From an uncultured Eubacteriales bacterium (GTDB lineage: Bacteria > Bacillota > Clostridia > Oscillospirales > Acutalibacteraceae), in contig ONSY01000089.1 in NCBI GenBank assembly GCA_900320605.1, forward strand, positions 1 to 38,514: a stretch of 38,514 bases of DNA, given 5' to 3'. How positions within the stretch are numbered: position 1 is the first letter of the stretch; each line of letters starts with the position of its first letter. The position numbers and the translations under genes were made by a program. A model generated the notes under the pieces. It was not told where the DNA came from. It did not search any database and saw only the letters and a list, made by a program, of their open reading frames with translations. Positions 23,435 through 30,682 of the stretch are shown one piece after another.

Positions 23435-24904
23435 CTACATTCCAGCCGCGATTGCGTTAGCGGCAGCAGCGATCGGCGAGGCAAACACACCCGTCAGAAG
23501 GATCCCCAAAGCTAAAATCATCATTGGAACCGTCATCATAGGCGAAGCTTCTCTGACTGACTCAAGAGAAGCAAAATCGGAATTCTGATCCGGGAAATAC
23601 GCACGCCTCAGTGAAGTGAACATATAAATCGCGGTCAGGAGAGCGGCAATCAGCAGAACACCTGCTCCGATATACGCAAGCAGATCTCCCGACTGCGCAG
23701 CGGCGGAAAGAAGACTCCATTTGCTCACGAATCCGGAAAACGGCGGGATTCCTACCAGGGCCAGCGCCGCAATCAGGAAGCAGGCGAACGTGATTTTCAT
23801 CCTTCTCCCGAGTCCGTCGAGTTCATAAACATATTCGCGTCCTGTGTACTGAAGCACAGCCCCGGCACAGAAAAAGGCCAGAATCTTTATTTCGGCGTGA
23901 AATGCCATGTGAAGCAGGCCGGCGGACAATCCTTCGGAAGTCATCATCGTGACACCGAACAGAATGTAGGAGAGGTTCGCGACGGTCGAATATGCAAGCC
24001 TTCTTTTCCAGTGAGGTTCTTTGACCGCGCGCGCAGCGCCGTAGAACAGCGTAAAAACTGCGATGATCATTACAGTGGGTTTGACCCAGGTCCCGCGAAG
24101 AAGTTCCGGCCCGTAGGAATAATATGTCAGCCGCATAACGGCAAAGACACCGGATTTCACAACTGCTACCGCATGCAGCAGAGCTGTCACCGGCGTCGGT
24201 GCGACAGATGCTTTCGGAAGCCAGTGGTGCAGCGGGAAAATCGCTGCTTTTACCCCGAAGCCGAGAAAACCAAGGAAATAGAAAATCTCGGTAACGACCG
24301 GCTTCCCATAGGGATAAGCAGTGAGAATTCCTCCGAACGTGAAATTTCCGTCGACTCCGTTCGCAATGAGAAAAATCATCGAAGCGAAACCGAAGGCCGC
24401 ACCTCCGAGGGAAAAGACGAAATATGTCCTGGTGGCACGTACCGACCGGCGGTCCAGATGATGAATTACAAGCGGCGCGGTTGTCAGCGTCAGGAGCTCA
24501 TAGAAGCAGTACATCGAAAAAAGATTTCCTGCCATGGAAATTCCGAGCGTAACACCGTATGCCATCGTAAAGAACGCGAAAAACGTTTTCTGTCTCGGTT
24601 CTTTCTTCATATAATCAAAGGCGTATAAAACCGTCAGCGGCCAGAGGGTTGCGATGATCCCGGCGAAAAAGCGTCCGAGAGAGTCAAAGTTCAGCGTAAA
24701 CAGCAGGCCGTTTGCGAAACGGAAAAGCGGGAATGCCGTCCGATCTCCGAAGAGAATCAGCGCCCATACAAGCAATGAAGTCGACAGTGTTACCGCACCT
24801 GTATAAACACATACCGCCTTATAAGTATTCAGTTTTAAAGGGAAGAGAATGATTCCTGCGAGAAAAGGCAGGAGAACTGCAACGAGCAAAAATGAAGAAT
24901 TCAT
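23435..24904 (-). CDS. Proton-conducting membrane transporter subunit (MrpD/NuoM type)
   Basis: The 489-residue membrane protein carries the TM5 Glu136 (FYELLTLTTAPLV), TM7 Lys219 (GFGVKAAIFPLHHWLP) and Lys250 in TM8, the residues needed for proton transfer in this family. APTPVTALLHAV replaces the APAPASALLSG of its neighbours, marking a separate subgroup. The ATG at 24904 lies 11 nt after the previous stop, with only a weak GAGAG site. The frame extends to 25018, but that overlaps the upstream gene. It is the third of four large antiporter-like subunits in the operon and is not a degenerate copy. Confidence 0.9.
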   Translation of the reverse strand: MNSSFLLVAVLLPFLAGIILFPLKLNTYKAVCVYTGAVTLSTSLLVWALILFGDRTAFPLFRFANGLLFTLNFDSLGRFFAGIIATLWPLTVLYAFDYMKKEPRQKTFFAFFTMAYGVTLGISMAGNLFSMYCFYELLTLTTAPLVIHHLDRRSVRATRTYFVFSLGGAAFGFASMIFLIANGVDGNFTFGGILTAYPYGKPVVTEIFYFLGFLGFGVKAAIFPLHHWLPKASVAPTPVTALLHAVAVVKSGVFAVMRLTYYSYGPELLRGTWVKPTVMIIAVFTLFYGAARAVKEPHWKRRLAYSTVANLSYILFGVTMMTSEGLSAGLLHMAFHAEIKILAFFCAGAVLQYTGREYVYELDGLGRRMKITFACFLIAALALVGIPPFSGFVSKWSLLSAAAQSGDLLAYIGAGVLLIAALLTAIYMFTSLRRAYFPDQNSDFASLESVREASPMMTVPMMILALGILLTGVFASPIAAAANAIAAGM

Positions 24905-24915
24905 AAGCTCAACTC

Positions 24916-26385
24916 TCAAAACATTGAATTTGCAAGACTCATAAAAGCGTTTACAAGCGGCGTTGAGAAAATTCCCAGAAGGATTGAAAGCGCCGAGAGA
25001 ATTCCGATCGGAAGCCACATCGCTGTTCCGCCCTCGCGATTGCGCGGCGGAGCCTCAAAATCCTTTCCCGGGAAAAAGCCGCGGATTGTGATCGGCAGAA
25101 GGTACCCTGCAGTCAGCAAAGCGGAAACAAGCAGAATTACCGGAGCCAGCACGGAAATAACCGCTACTCCGGAGTCAAGCGCACCGGTTGCAAGATACCA
25201 CTTGCTGACAAATCCCGCGGCAGGCGGAATGCCGATCAGGGACAGAGATGAAAGCGTGAAAAACCAGAGTGTTTTCGGCATCGACTTTCCGAATCCGGTG
25301 AATTCATCCACATTATGCGCCCCGGTATTGACGATAAACGATCCGGCAACCATGAAAAGAGACAGCTTGATGCAGGCATGGAACACTATATGCAGGAGTC
25401 CGCCCGCAGCGGCCTCCGGCGTCATCAGAAAAATGCCAGTCAGAACATAGGATATCTGGCTGACAGACGAATACGCCAGCCTCTTTTTGAATACTTTTTC
25501 GCGATACGCCATCATGGAACCCATGAAAACGGTCAGAAGCGCCAGTGGACAAAGCGTATACTGAACCCAGGTCCCAAAGAGAAACGCCGGTCCAACAGAG
25601 AAATAGATCAGACGCAGTATTGCGAGCACTCCGGCCTTTGTAATGATACCCGAAAGGATCGCCGAAGCCGGAGCCGGCGCGACCGGATGGGCTGTCGGCA
25701 GCCATCCGTGAAGCGGATACATACCCGCTTTCGCACCAAAGCCGACAATTCCGAGGAAAATCACAACGTGAAGCAGCGTTTCATGCCCGGATACTTTTGC
25801 CGGGTTCAGCGTGCCGCCCGGGATAAAGTCCAGCGTTGAAGCATATTGGGCAAGGAAGAAAATCGCACACAGCGCCAGGAATGCGCCCGCAACAGAATAA
25901 AAAAGGTATTTGAGCGCCGCACGAATCGATTCTGAAGTACGGTCATGCAGAACAAGCGGCATGGAAAGAAGAGTCACCGCTTCAAAGAACAGGTACATCG
26001 TTATCAGGTTTCCCGCGAGATCCATCCCGGAAAGCGCTCCGAGTGACAGAAGATAAAAGGAAAAGAAGCTGTCCGCACGCTGTGAATGCGCCATGTAAGG
26101 GACCGCGTAAATCCCCGCAAGCAGGAATCCGTATGAGGCGACCGCCAGAAACAGCTTCGAAAGTCCGTCCATTTTAAGGGAAACTGAAAGGATCTCAGTC
26201 ATTTTAAACAGAGTCACCGAGGTTCCGGATTCAGTCAGCAGCAGAGTGGTAACGACGGCGCAGTGAAGTGCCAGCACACAGAAAACCAGAACGTATTTTG
26301 CTTTCATAGAAGCCTTTCTGATTCCTGCGAGAACAGCGCCTGCACAAAGCGGCAGCAAAATCACAATCAGATAGAGAAATATCAT
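24916..26385 (-). CDS. Proton-conducting membrane transporter subunit (NuoN/MrpD type)
   Basis: The 489-residue protein has about 14 membrane helices with TM5 Glu135 (LFFEAVTLLSMPLV), TM7 Lys219 (FGAKAGMYPLHGWLP) and TM8 Lys250 in AILSGIITK. The strand HPVAPAPASAILSG is nearly the same as in the last gene of the operon (HPVAPAPASALLSG), so these two are close paralogs. AAAGGAG lies 11 nt before the ATG at 26385. An in-frame TTG at 26406, overlapping the previous stop, is an alternative. All indications are of a functional pump module in a larger Mrp-like complex. Confidence 0.9.
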   Translation of the reverse strand: MIFLYLIVILLPLCAGAVLAGIRKASMKAKYVLVFCVLALHCAVVTTLLLTESGTSVTLFKMTEILSVSLKMDGLSKLFLAVASYGFLLAGIYAVPYMAHSQRADSFFSFYLLSLGALSGMDLAGNLITMYLFFEAVTLLSMPLVLHDRTSESIRAALKYLFYSVAGAFLALCAIFFLAQYASTLDFIPGGTLNPAKVSGHETLLHVVIFLGIVGFGAKAGMYPLHGWLPTAHPVAPAPASAILSGIITKAGVLAILRLIYFSVGPAFLFGTWVQYTLCPLALLTVFMGSMMAYREKVFKKRLAYSSVSQISYVLTGIFLMTPEAAAGGLLHIVFHACIKLSLFMVAGSFIVNTGAHNVDEFTGFGKSMPKTLWFFTLSSLSLIGIPPAAGFVSKWYLATGALDSGVAVISVLAPVILLVSALLTAGYLLPITIRGFFPGKDFEAPPRNREGGTAMWLPIGILSALSILLGIFSTPLVNAFMSLANSMF

Positions 26386-26402
26386 GATATTCTGCGCTCC
26401 TT

Positions 26403-27893
26403 TCAAAACAGATTCAGTGATTCCCGAAGAAGATTGACCAGCGGCTGGGAAGCGATTCCGGCAATCAGATTCATCACAATCAGGAAAACCGCAGATAAAA
26501 CAAACGGCTTCTGTGCTGAATTCGGGATCCGGCTTGGACTGGTTCCATCCGGATTGTTATAGATCCGGATCAGCGTCCGGGCGAAATAGATCGTATTGAG
26601 AACGGTACTGACTGCAAGGACAATCAGCGTTGGAATCATTTTCAGGTTTGCGTGGAATGCCGAAACCGCAAACAGATACTTGGAAATAAAACCCATTGTC
26701 GGCGGAATTCCGATCATGCTCAGAGATCCGACCGTGAAGGCGAATCCCGCAAACTTGTTAAAATGTGCGGTTCCCTGAAGTTCCTTAAACTGTTTTTTCC
26801 CCCCGACCGCTTCACTAAGCTGCGCTGCCGAAAGGAATAGCAGCGGTTTTGTCACCGCATGGGTCAAAACATGGAACAGCGCGGCAGCAACACCGAAAGT
26901 CTGTGAAACGCCGATTCCCAGATAGATGTAACCGATCTGGGCTGCAGAAGAAAACGCTATCATGCGGAAAATATCATTCTCGCGCATGGCGCTGATCGAG
27001 CCGATGATCATTCCGAGAAATCCGAGAACATAGAAGACGTTCTGAAGACCGCTCTGATAAAAGACTTCCGTTCCGAAAACATCAAAAACCAGTTTCAGGA
27101 GCAGAAAAATATAGCCCTTCGAAACAAGCCCTGAAAGGATTCCGGATGAGGCCGGTGTGGCATACCCATAGGTGTCCGGCATCCAGAAATGGAACGGGAA
27201 AAGCCCGCTCTTAATCGAAAGTCCTACCGAAATAAGAATCATTGCCGCGAGCAGCGGCACACGGTACTGTCCGTTTTTCCAGAGCAAAGCGATGCATTCC
27301 CTGAGGTTCGGCATCAGAAGATGCCCGGTAACCTGATAAAGCAGGATCACTCCGAAAAGGAAAAGTCCGGATCCAACCAGGCTGAAAATCATATAACGAA
27401 CCGAAGCAAGCGTCGTTCGCCCCACCTGACGAATCAGGAGAATTCCGCAGGAAGCAATCGTACAGATTTCAATGAAGACATATCCGGTGAACAGATCATT
27501 TGTATAGACCAGAACCAGAAGCGCCGCCTGCAGGAGATCAACCATTGAATAGTACAGGTTGCTCGTTTTCGGTACCAGATCTATCCTGAGCTGACGGGAT
27601 CCCCCGGTGATACAGGAAAGCAGAACAAGCGAAAACGCAAGCGAAAACAGAGCTTCAAGAGCACCGATTTTAAGTTCATTTCCCCACGGATGAGGGAAAT
27701 GACCCATCTGATAGAAAAAGATTCTGCCTGTTTTACCTGTGTACAGCAGAATGACTGCTGAACTTGCGGCGATCATGCCGAACAGAACGAGAGAAAGCAC
27801 CCGAGCCGCTTTTCGCGGCAGAAGGGCGGAAACAACGGAACAGATCAGCGAAAGAACAATTGCAAAAAGCGGAAAATTCAGAGAAAAGCTCAT
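26403..27893 (-). CDS. mrpD: MrpD-like Na+/H+ antiporter subunit
   Basis: The 496-residue protein sits directly after the MrpC-like gene, as mrpD does in standard Mrp operons. It shows TM5 Glu142 (VFIEICTIASCG), TM7 Lys228 (GLSIKSGLFPFHFWMPD) and TM8 Lys259 (SGLVSKGYIF). In Bacillus MrpD the matching Glu and Lys are essential for antiport. The ATG overlaps the mrpC stop (ATGA) after a GGAGGAGAG site, so it is coupled. Sequence around the TM7-TM8 loop (DTYGYATPASSG) differs from the three downstream paralogs, which supports the specific MrpD label over a general NuoN label. Confidence 0.88.
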   Translation of the reverse strand: MSFSLNFPLFAIVLSLICSVVSALLPRKAARVLSLVLFGMIAASSAVILLYTGKTGRIFFYQMGHFPHPWGNELKIGALEALFSLAFSLVLLSCITGGSRQLRIDLVPKTSNLYYSMVDLLQAALLVLVYTNDLFTGYVFIEICTIASCGILLIRQVGRTTLASVRYMIFSLVGSGLFLFGVILLYQVTGHLLMPNLRECIALLWKNGQYRVPLLAAMILISVGLSIKSGLFPFHFWMPDTYGYATPASSGILSGLVSKGYIFLLLKLVFDVFGTEVFYQSGLQNVFYVLGFLGMIIGSISAMRENDIFRMIAFSSAAQIGYIYLGIGVSQTFGVAAALFHVLTHAVTKPLLFLSAAQLSEAVGGKKQFKELQGTAHFNKFAGFAFTVGSLSMIGIPPTMGFISKYLFAVSAFHANLKMIPTLIVLAVSTVLNTIYFARTLIRIYNNPDGTSPSRIPNSAQKPFVLSAVFLIVMNLIAGIASQPLVNLLRESLNLF

Positions 27894-28294
27894 TCACTCT
27901 CCTCCTTCTTTCCTTCTTCGCGTTCCAATTTTTCGCGCGAAAGCATGTAAATCTCATCAACATTCAACGTATGGTAAGCCTTGTAAAGCCGGTATGTCAG
28001 CGCAAGCATCAGGGCGGTCACCGAAACGGAAACAACGATTCCGGTAAGAACAAGTCCTGCGGGCAATGGGTTTACATAACTTTCAGGATTCGTATTGCCG
28101 TTCACAATGATCGGTGCGAGCCTCCCTCTGATATAACCGATTGAGGTGAGAAAAAGGTAGGCTGCTGTATCCATAATATTCAGACCGATAATCTTCTTGA
28201 GAAGATTCGGATGAAGAATCAGGGTAAAGAATCCGACTGCGAACAGCAGTACGGCGACACACTCGATCCTGTTGTTCCAAAGTGTCTGGAGCAT
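27890..28294 (-). CDS. mrpC: MrpC-like (NuoK family) antiporter subunit
   Basis: The 134-residue protein has three membrane helices in the NuoK arrangement. It has LLFAVGFFTLILHPNLLKKIIGLNIMDTAAYLF, then an extracytoplasmic loop with PLPAGLVLTGIVV, and a charged C-terminal tail. PLPxALVLTxIVI is a recognised MrpC/NuoK signature. Its ATG at 28294 shares a base with the upstream stop (TGATG), and the stop overlaps the mrpD start, so translation is coupled on both sides. A longer frame to 28465 lies inside the previous gene and is rejected. Confidence 0.88.
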   Translation of the reverse strand: MLQTLWNNRIECVAVLLFAVGFFTLILHPNLLKKIIGLNIMDTAAYLFLTSIGYIRGRLAPIIVNGNTNPESYVNPLPAGLVLTGIVVSVSVTALMLALTYRLYKAYHTLNVDEIYMLSREKLEREEGKKEESE

Positions 28295-29196
28295 CAGATT
28301 TCCCCCCTTTGAAACAGTGAATAAAAACCATACATCGTCAGAGATACGACAAGTCCTACCGCAAGATTCAGCGGAAGGATCAGACCCGCTGAAAAAATAG
28401 CACCCGGTGTGCCTGCAGAAAAAATCGTCTCGTATCCGTTTGCCCCGCAGAAAAACGAGTAACATTTCGCGATGCTGTAAAAACTGAGTGCGAACAGAAC
28501 AACGATTCGGAACATCTTGAAGTTCAGAATTCTTCCGAGATTTTCAAAACCGAACGCGATCGAATAAAGGATCAGTCCCGCACCTACGATCGCACCGCCG
28601 GAAAAACCTCCTCCCGGGCCGAGGTGTCCATTGAACATGACATAAACACCGAAGATAAGCGTTACAGGTGTTACTACCCTCGCTGTGGTACGCAGAATCA
28701 GGTCATCCTGCATGATACGCCGCTCCGCCTCGCTTTCACGGATTCCGGATTCAGAAAGCAGCAGAGCCAGAACTGCGAGCATCGCAGTAAAAAGAACATG
28801 TGACTCTCCAAGCGTATCAAAAGCACGGTAATCGAGAATCACGCCGGCAACCGTATTTACCGCGCCGGTTTCCTCCATCCCTTTTCCCAGATAACGTGCT
28901 GTTACTTCGTTATTTGTCGGTAAATCCGCTGCACCGAAAGGCGGCAGAGAACAGACAGTATAAATCAGAAATCCGATCATCACGGTGCATAAAACCACCG
29001 CAATCGGTGCATAAAGCTTTCTGAAAAAAGCGATTTCCCGGTTTCGAAGCCGCAGAATCGGCTTTTTATCCCAAGCGGGCAGGGGCTTTTCAGGCTTAGG
29101 ACGTTTCGGATGGTCTTCGCCGGCCATCGCCTCGGTAAAATCGAAGTTACCCGCGTCCCACTGCCGGAAGTATTCTTTAAGGCTGTTTTGTTTCAT
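28294..29196 (-). CDS. mrpB: MbhE-MrpB fusion subunit
   Basis: The 300-residue protein has three parts. Residues 1-65 are a soluble charged region with Pro/Lys repeats. Residues 66-150 hold two membrane helices with the MbhE/MrpA C-terminal signature NTVAGVILDYRAFDTLGES (114-132). Residues 160-300 are the MrpB domain, with GHLGPGGGFSGG (190-201) and the following helices. In Bacillus the first part belongs to MrpA, so here the tail of MrpA is joined to MrpB. The ATG at 29196 follows AAGGAAGA by 6 nt and overlaps the upstream stop by 20 nt. The soluble N-terminal domain is not standard for MrpB. Confidence 0.87.
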   Translation of the reverse strand: MKQNSLKEYFRQWDAGNFDFTEAMAGEDHPKRPKPEKPLPAWDKKPILRLRNREIAFFRKLYAPIAVVLCTVMIGFLIYTVCSLPPFGAADLPTNNEVTARYLGKGMEETGAVNTVAGVILDYRAFDTLGESHVLFTAMLAVLALLLSESGIRESEAERRIMQDDLILRTTARVVTPVTLIFGVYVMFNGHLGPGGGFSGGAIVGAGLILYSIAFGFENLGRILNFKMFRIVVLFALSFYSIAKCYSFFCGANGYETIFSAGTPGAIFSAGLILPLNLAVGLVVSLTMYGFYSLFQRGEI

Positions 29197-29443
29197 TTTG
29201 ATTCTTCCTTCTGATATCACGGATCTTCTTGAGTGTGATAAACATCAGAACGCTGGAGATTCCCGCCCCGACGGCTGCTTCCGTAATCGAAAGATCCGGG
29301 GCTTCAAGCAGGATCCAGACAACTGACATGATAACACTGTAAGCCATGAAGATAATCAGGGAAACAAGCAGATTTTTCGAAAGGCAGGTCGCGATTCCGC
29401 AAATAAGCAGAAATATAAGAAGCATCAGTTCGATTATCTCCAT
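29177..29443 (-). CDS. DUF4040 / MbhD-like subunit (MrpA-derived)
   Basis: The 88-residue protein has three membrane helices. It carries LLVSLIIFMAYSVIMSVVWILLEAPDLSITEAAVGAG, where APDxAxTEAxVGAG is the MbhD/DUF4040 signature also found in the C-terminal half of MrpA. In this organism that part is a separate gene, while MbhE is fused to MrpB. GGAGG lies 7 nt before the ATG. The start overlaps the mrpG stop by 10 nt. Confidence 0.88.
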   Translation of the reverse strand: MEIIELMLLIFLLICGIATCLSKNLLVSLIIFMAYSVIMSVVWILLEAPDLSITEAAVGAGISSVLMFITLKKIRDIRRKNQNETKQP

Positions 29444-29772
29444 TTCGGTTCCTCCCCGTCGTCATGTCTCATATGCTGTGAGGCGGTTTCGTCCGTTGCT
29501 ATTTCGAGCCGGCTCACGAGATGCGAAGCAATCGGGCTTCCGATCCAGAGCAGTACCAGGAGCATCGCGAGCTTCGGGATATAGTCCAGCCTTCCCGTTA
29601 AGACCATCAGCCCTACCAGGATCAGCGCGATTCCCAATGTGTCAATCATCGCGGCACAGTGCATTCTGTTCATGATAAATCTGAAACGGAAAACGCCAAG
29701 AATCGCGATCAGCGTCGTTATTACACCGAGAAAAAGCAGAACGCTGCCGAGAATCAGTCTGATCTCACTCAT
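29434..29772 (-). CDS. mrpG: MrpG-like antiporter subunit
   Basis: The 112-residue protein has three membrane helices and the MrpG pattern GVFRFRFIMNRMHCAAMIDTLG followed by a second helix and IGSPIASHLVSR. A short charged C-terminal tail follows. The ATG at 29772 (MSEIRL) is 9 nt after GGAGG. An ATG three codons earlier (29781) would leave almost no spacing. It overlaps the mrpF stop by 8 nt. Confidence 0.9.
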   Translation of the reverse strand: MSEIRLILGSVLLFLGVITTLIAILGVFRFRFIMNRMHCAAMIDTLGIALILVGLMVLTGRLDYIPKLAMLLVLLWIGSPIASHLVSRLEIATDETASQHMRHDDGEEPKWR

Positions 29773-30052
29773 GATGTTCATCCTCCCCCCTGCCGTATGT
29801 GGAAATATGAATCTTTGACAGAACGACAACAGCCAGAAAACTGATCATACAGTAGATGAGACTGACATCCAGAAGCCAGTTTTCATCAAGGAGAACTGCC
29901 AGAATTGCAATCATTGCTGTTGATATGGTGCCGATCATGTTGATGCCGACAATCCGGTCTGCAACTCTCGGTCCCCGGATAGCGCGCAGCAGCGCAAAAA
30001 AAGTGCCCGCGGCAAGCAAACCAAGTGCGGTTATTAAAATGATTTTTTCCAT
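29765..30052 (-). CDS. mrpF: MrpF-like antiporter subunit
   Basis: The 95-residue protein has three membrane helices with RAIRGPRVADRIVGINMIGT, the MrpF signature (RxxxGPtxxDRixaxN), and DVSLIYCMISFLAVVVLSK. It is coupled to mrpG. The ATG at 30052 is set by the family start (MEKIIL). It overlaps the mrpE stop region by no coding bases, leaving 1 nt between them. Confidence 0.9.
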   Translation of the reverse strand: MEKIILITALGLLAAGTFFALLRAIRGPRVADRIVGINMIGTISTAMIAILAVLLDENWLLDVSLIYCMISFLAVVVLSKIHISTYGRGEDEHHE

Positions 30053-30053
30053 T

Positions 30054-30512
30054 TCAGGCCTCCATTTTACGCAGCAGTCGGACAAAGACGCTTTCCTCAA
30101 TCCCGTCGAGCATCTCAGAACTTAAACAGTGAACCGTAAAGCGATTTCCCACAACCGAAACAGTGATGGTTCCCGGGGTCAGCGTTATGGAATTTGCAAG
30201 CATAAAACGAGCGAAATCCGTATTGAGGTTAACCGTTATCGTACGAAGCGCCGGATTCGTTCTGATACGCTTGAACAGGATGATCAGAAGCACCTTGAAA
30301 TTAGCCTTTACGATCTCAAAGAGCAACACGAGAAGGTATACCAGAAACAGCGGAAGCCGACGAAGAAACCGAAATTCCGTTTTCGGAGTATAGGAAAAAA
30401 GCACCCAGAGAAGCAATGCCTCCAAAATGAGGATACCCAGGCCGAGCAGTATAACTTCCAGAGTGAATTTGCTGTTCAGCAGAAGCCAGAAACAATATGA
30501 CAGCAGATACAC
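30054..30512 (-). CDS. mrpE: MrpE-like antiporter subunit
   Basis: The 152-residue protein has two to three N-terminal membrane helices and a cytoplasmic C-terminal domain with NPALRTITVNLNTDFARFMLANSITLTPGT, the MrpE signature. It is the first gene of the ten-gene operon. The start is taken as GTG at 30512, which lies 7 nt after AGGGGGAG. A TTG at 30518 is only 1 nt away from it. The promoter is about 35 nt upstream. Confidence 0.9.
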   Translation of the reverse strand: MYLLSYCFWLLLNSKFTLEVILLGLGILILEALLLWVLFSYTPKTEFRFLRRLPLFLVYLLVLLFEIVKANFKVLLIILFKRIRTNPALRTITVNLNTDFARFMLANSITLTPGTITVSVVGNRFTVHCLSSEMLDGIEESVFVRLLRKMEA

Positions 30513-30545
30513 GGCCAAACTCCCCCTTTTAAAAAACTAAATTTT

Positions 30546-30554
30546 ATTATATCA
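30546..30554 (-). promoter_or_regulatory. Extended -10 promoter of the Mrp-like operon
   Basis: A perfect TATAAT (30546-30551) is preceded by TGA, giving an extended -10 on the minus strand. The sequence 17 nt further upstream (TGCAAA) is a poor -35. It is 34 nt before the mrpE GTG. Confidence 0.65.
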
Positions 30555-30641
30555 CACCGACGTTCTGTTTGCATCTCATTTTTATGATTTTTTCTATTCT
30601 TTTCCGTCTGCATCTTCTTTTTGTCTGCTTCCCGGCAAAAT

Positions 30642-30669
30642 AAAAAACCGTCTGAGCAGACGGTTTTTT
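30642..30669. terminator. Terminator after the ABC permease-CPBP gene
   Basis: A 12-bp stem AAAAAACCGTCT/AGACGGTTTTTT (30642-30653 with 30658-30669) has a 4-nt loop. T-rich sequence follows on both strands, so it may act both ways. It separates this unit from the Mrp-like operon promoter. Confidence 0.9.
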
Positions 30670-30682
30670 ACGATTTAATATT

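Noticed and set aside
21263-30512. Group 4 hydrogenase or complex I operon
   Set aside because: Only membrane antiporter-type subunits are present. No NiFe hydrogenase, NuoB/C/D/I or ferredoxin-like gene was found in the operon or next to it.
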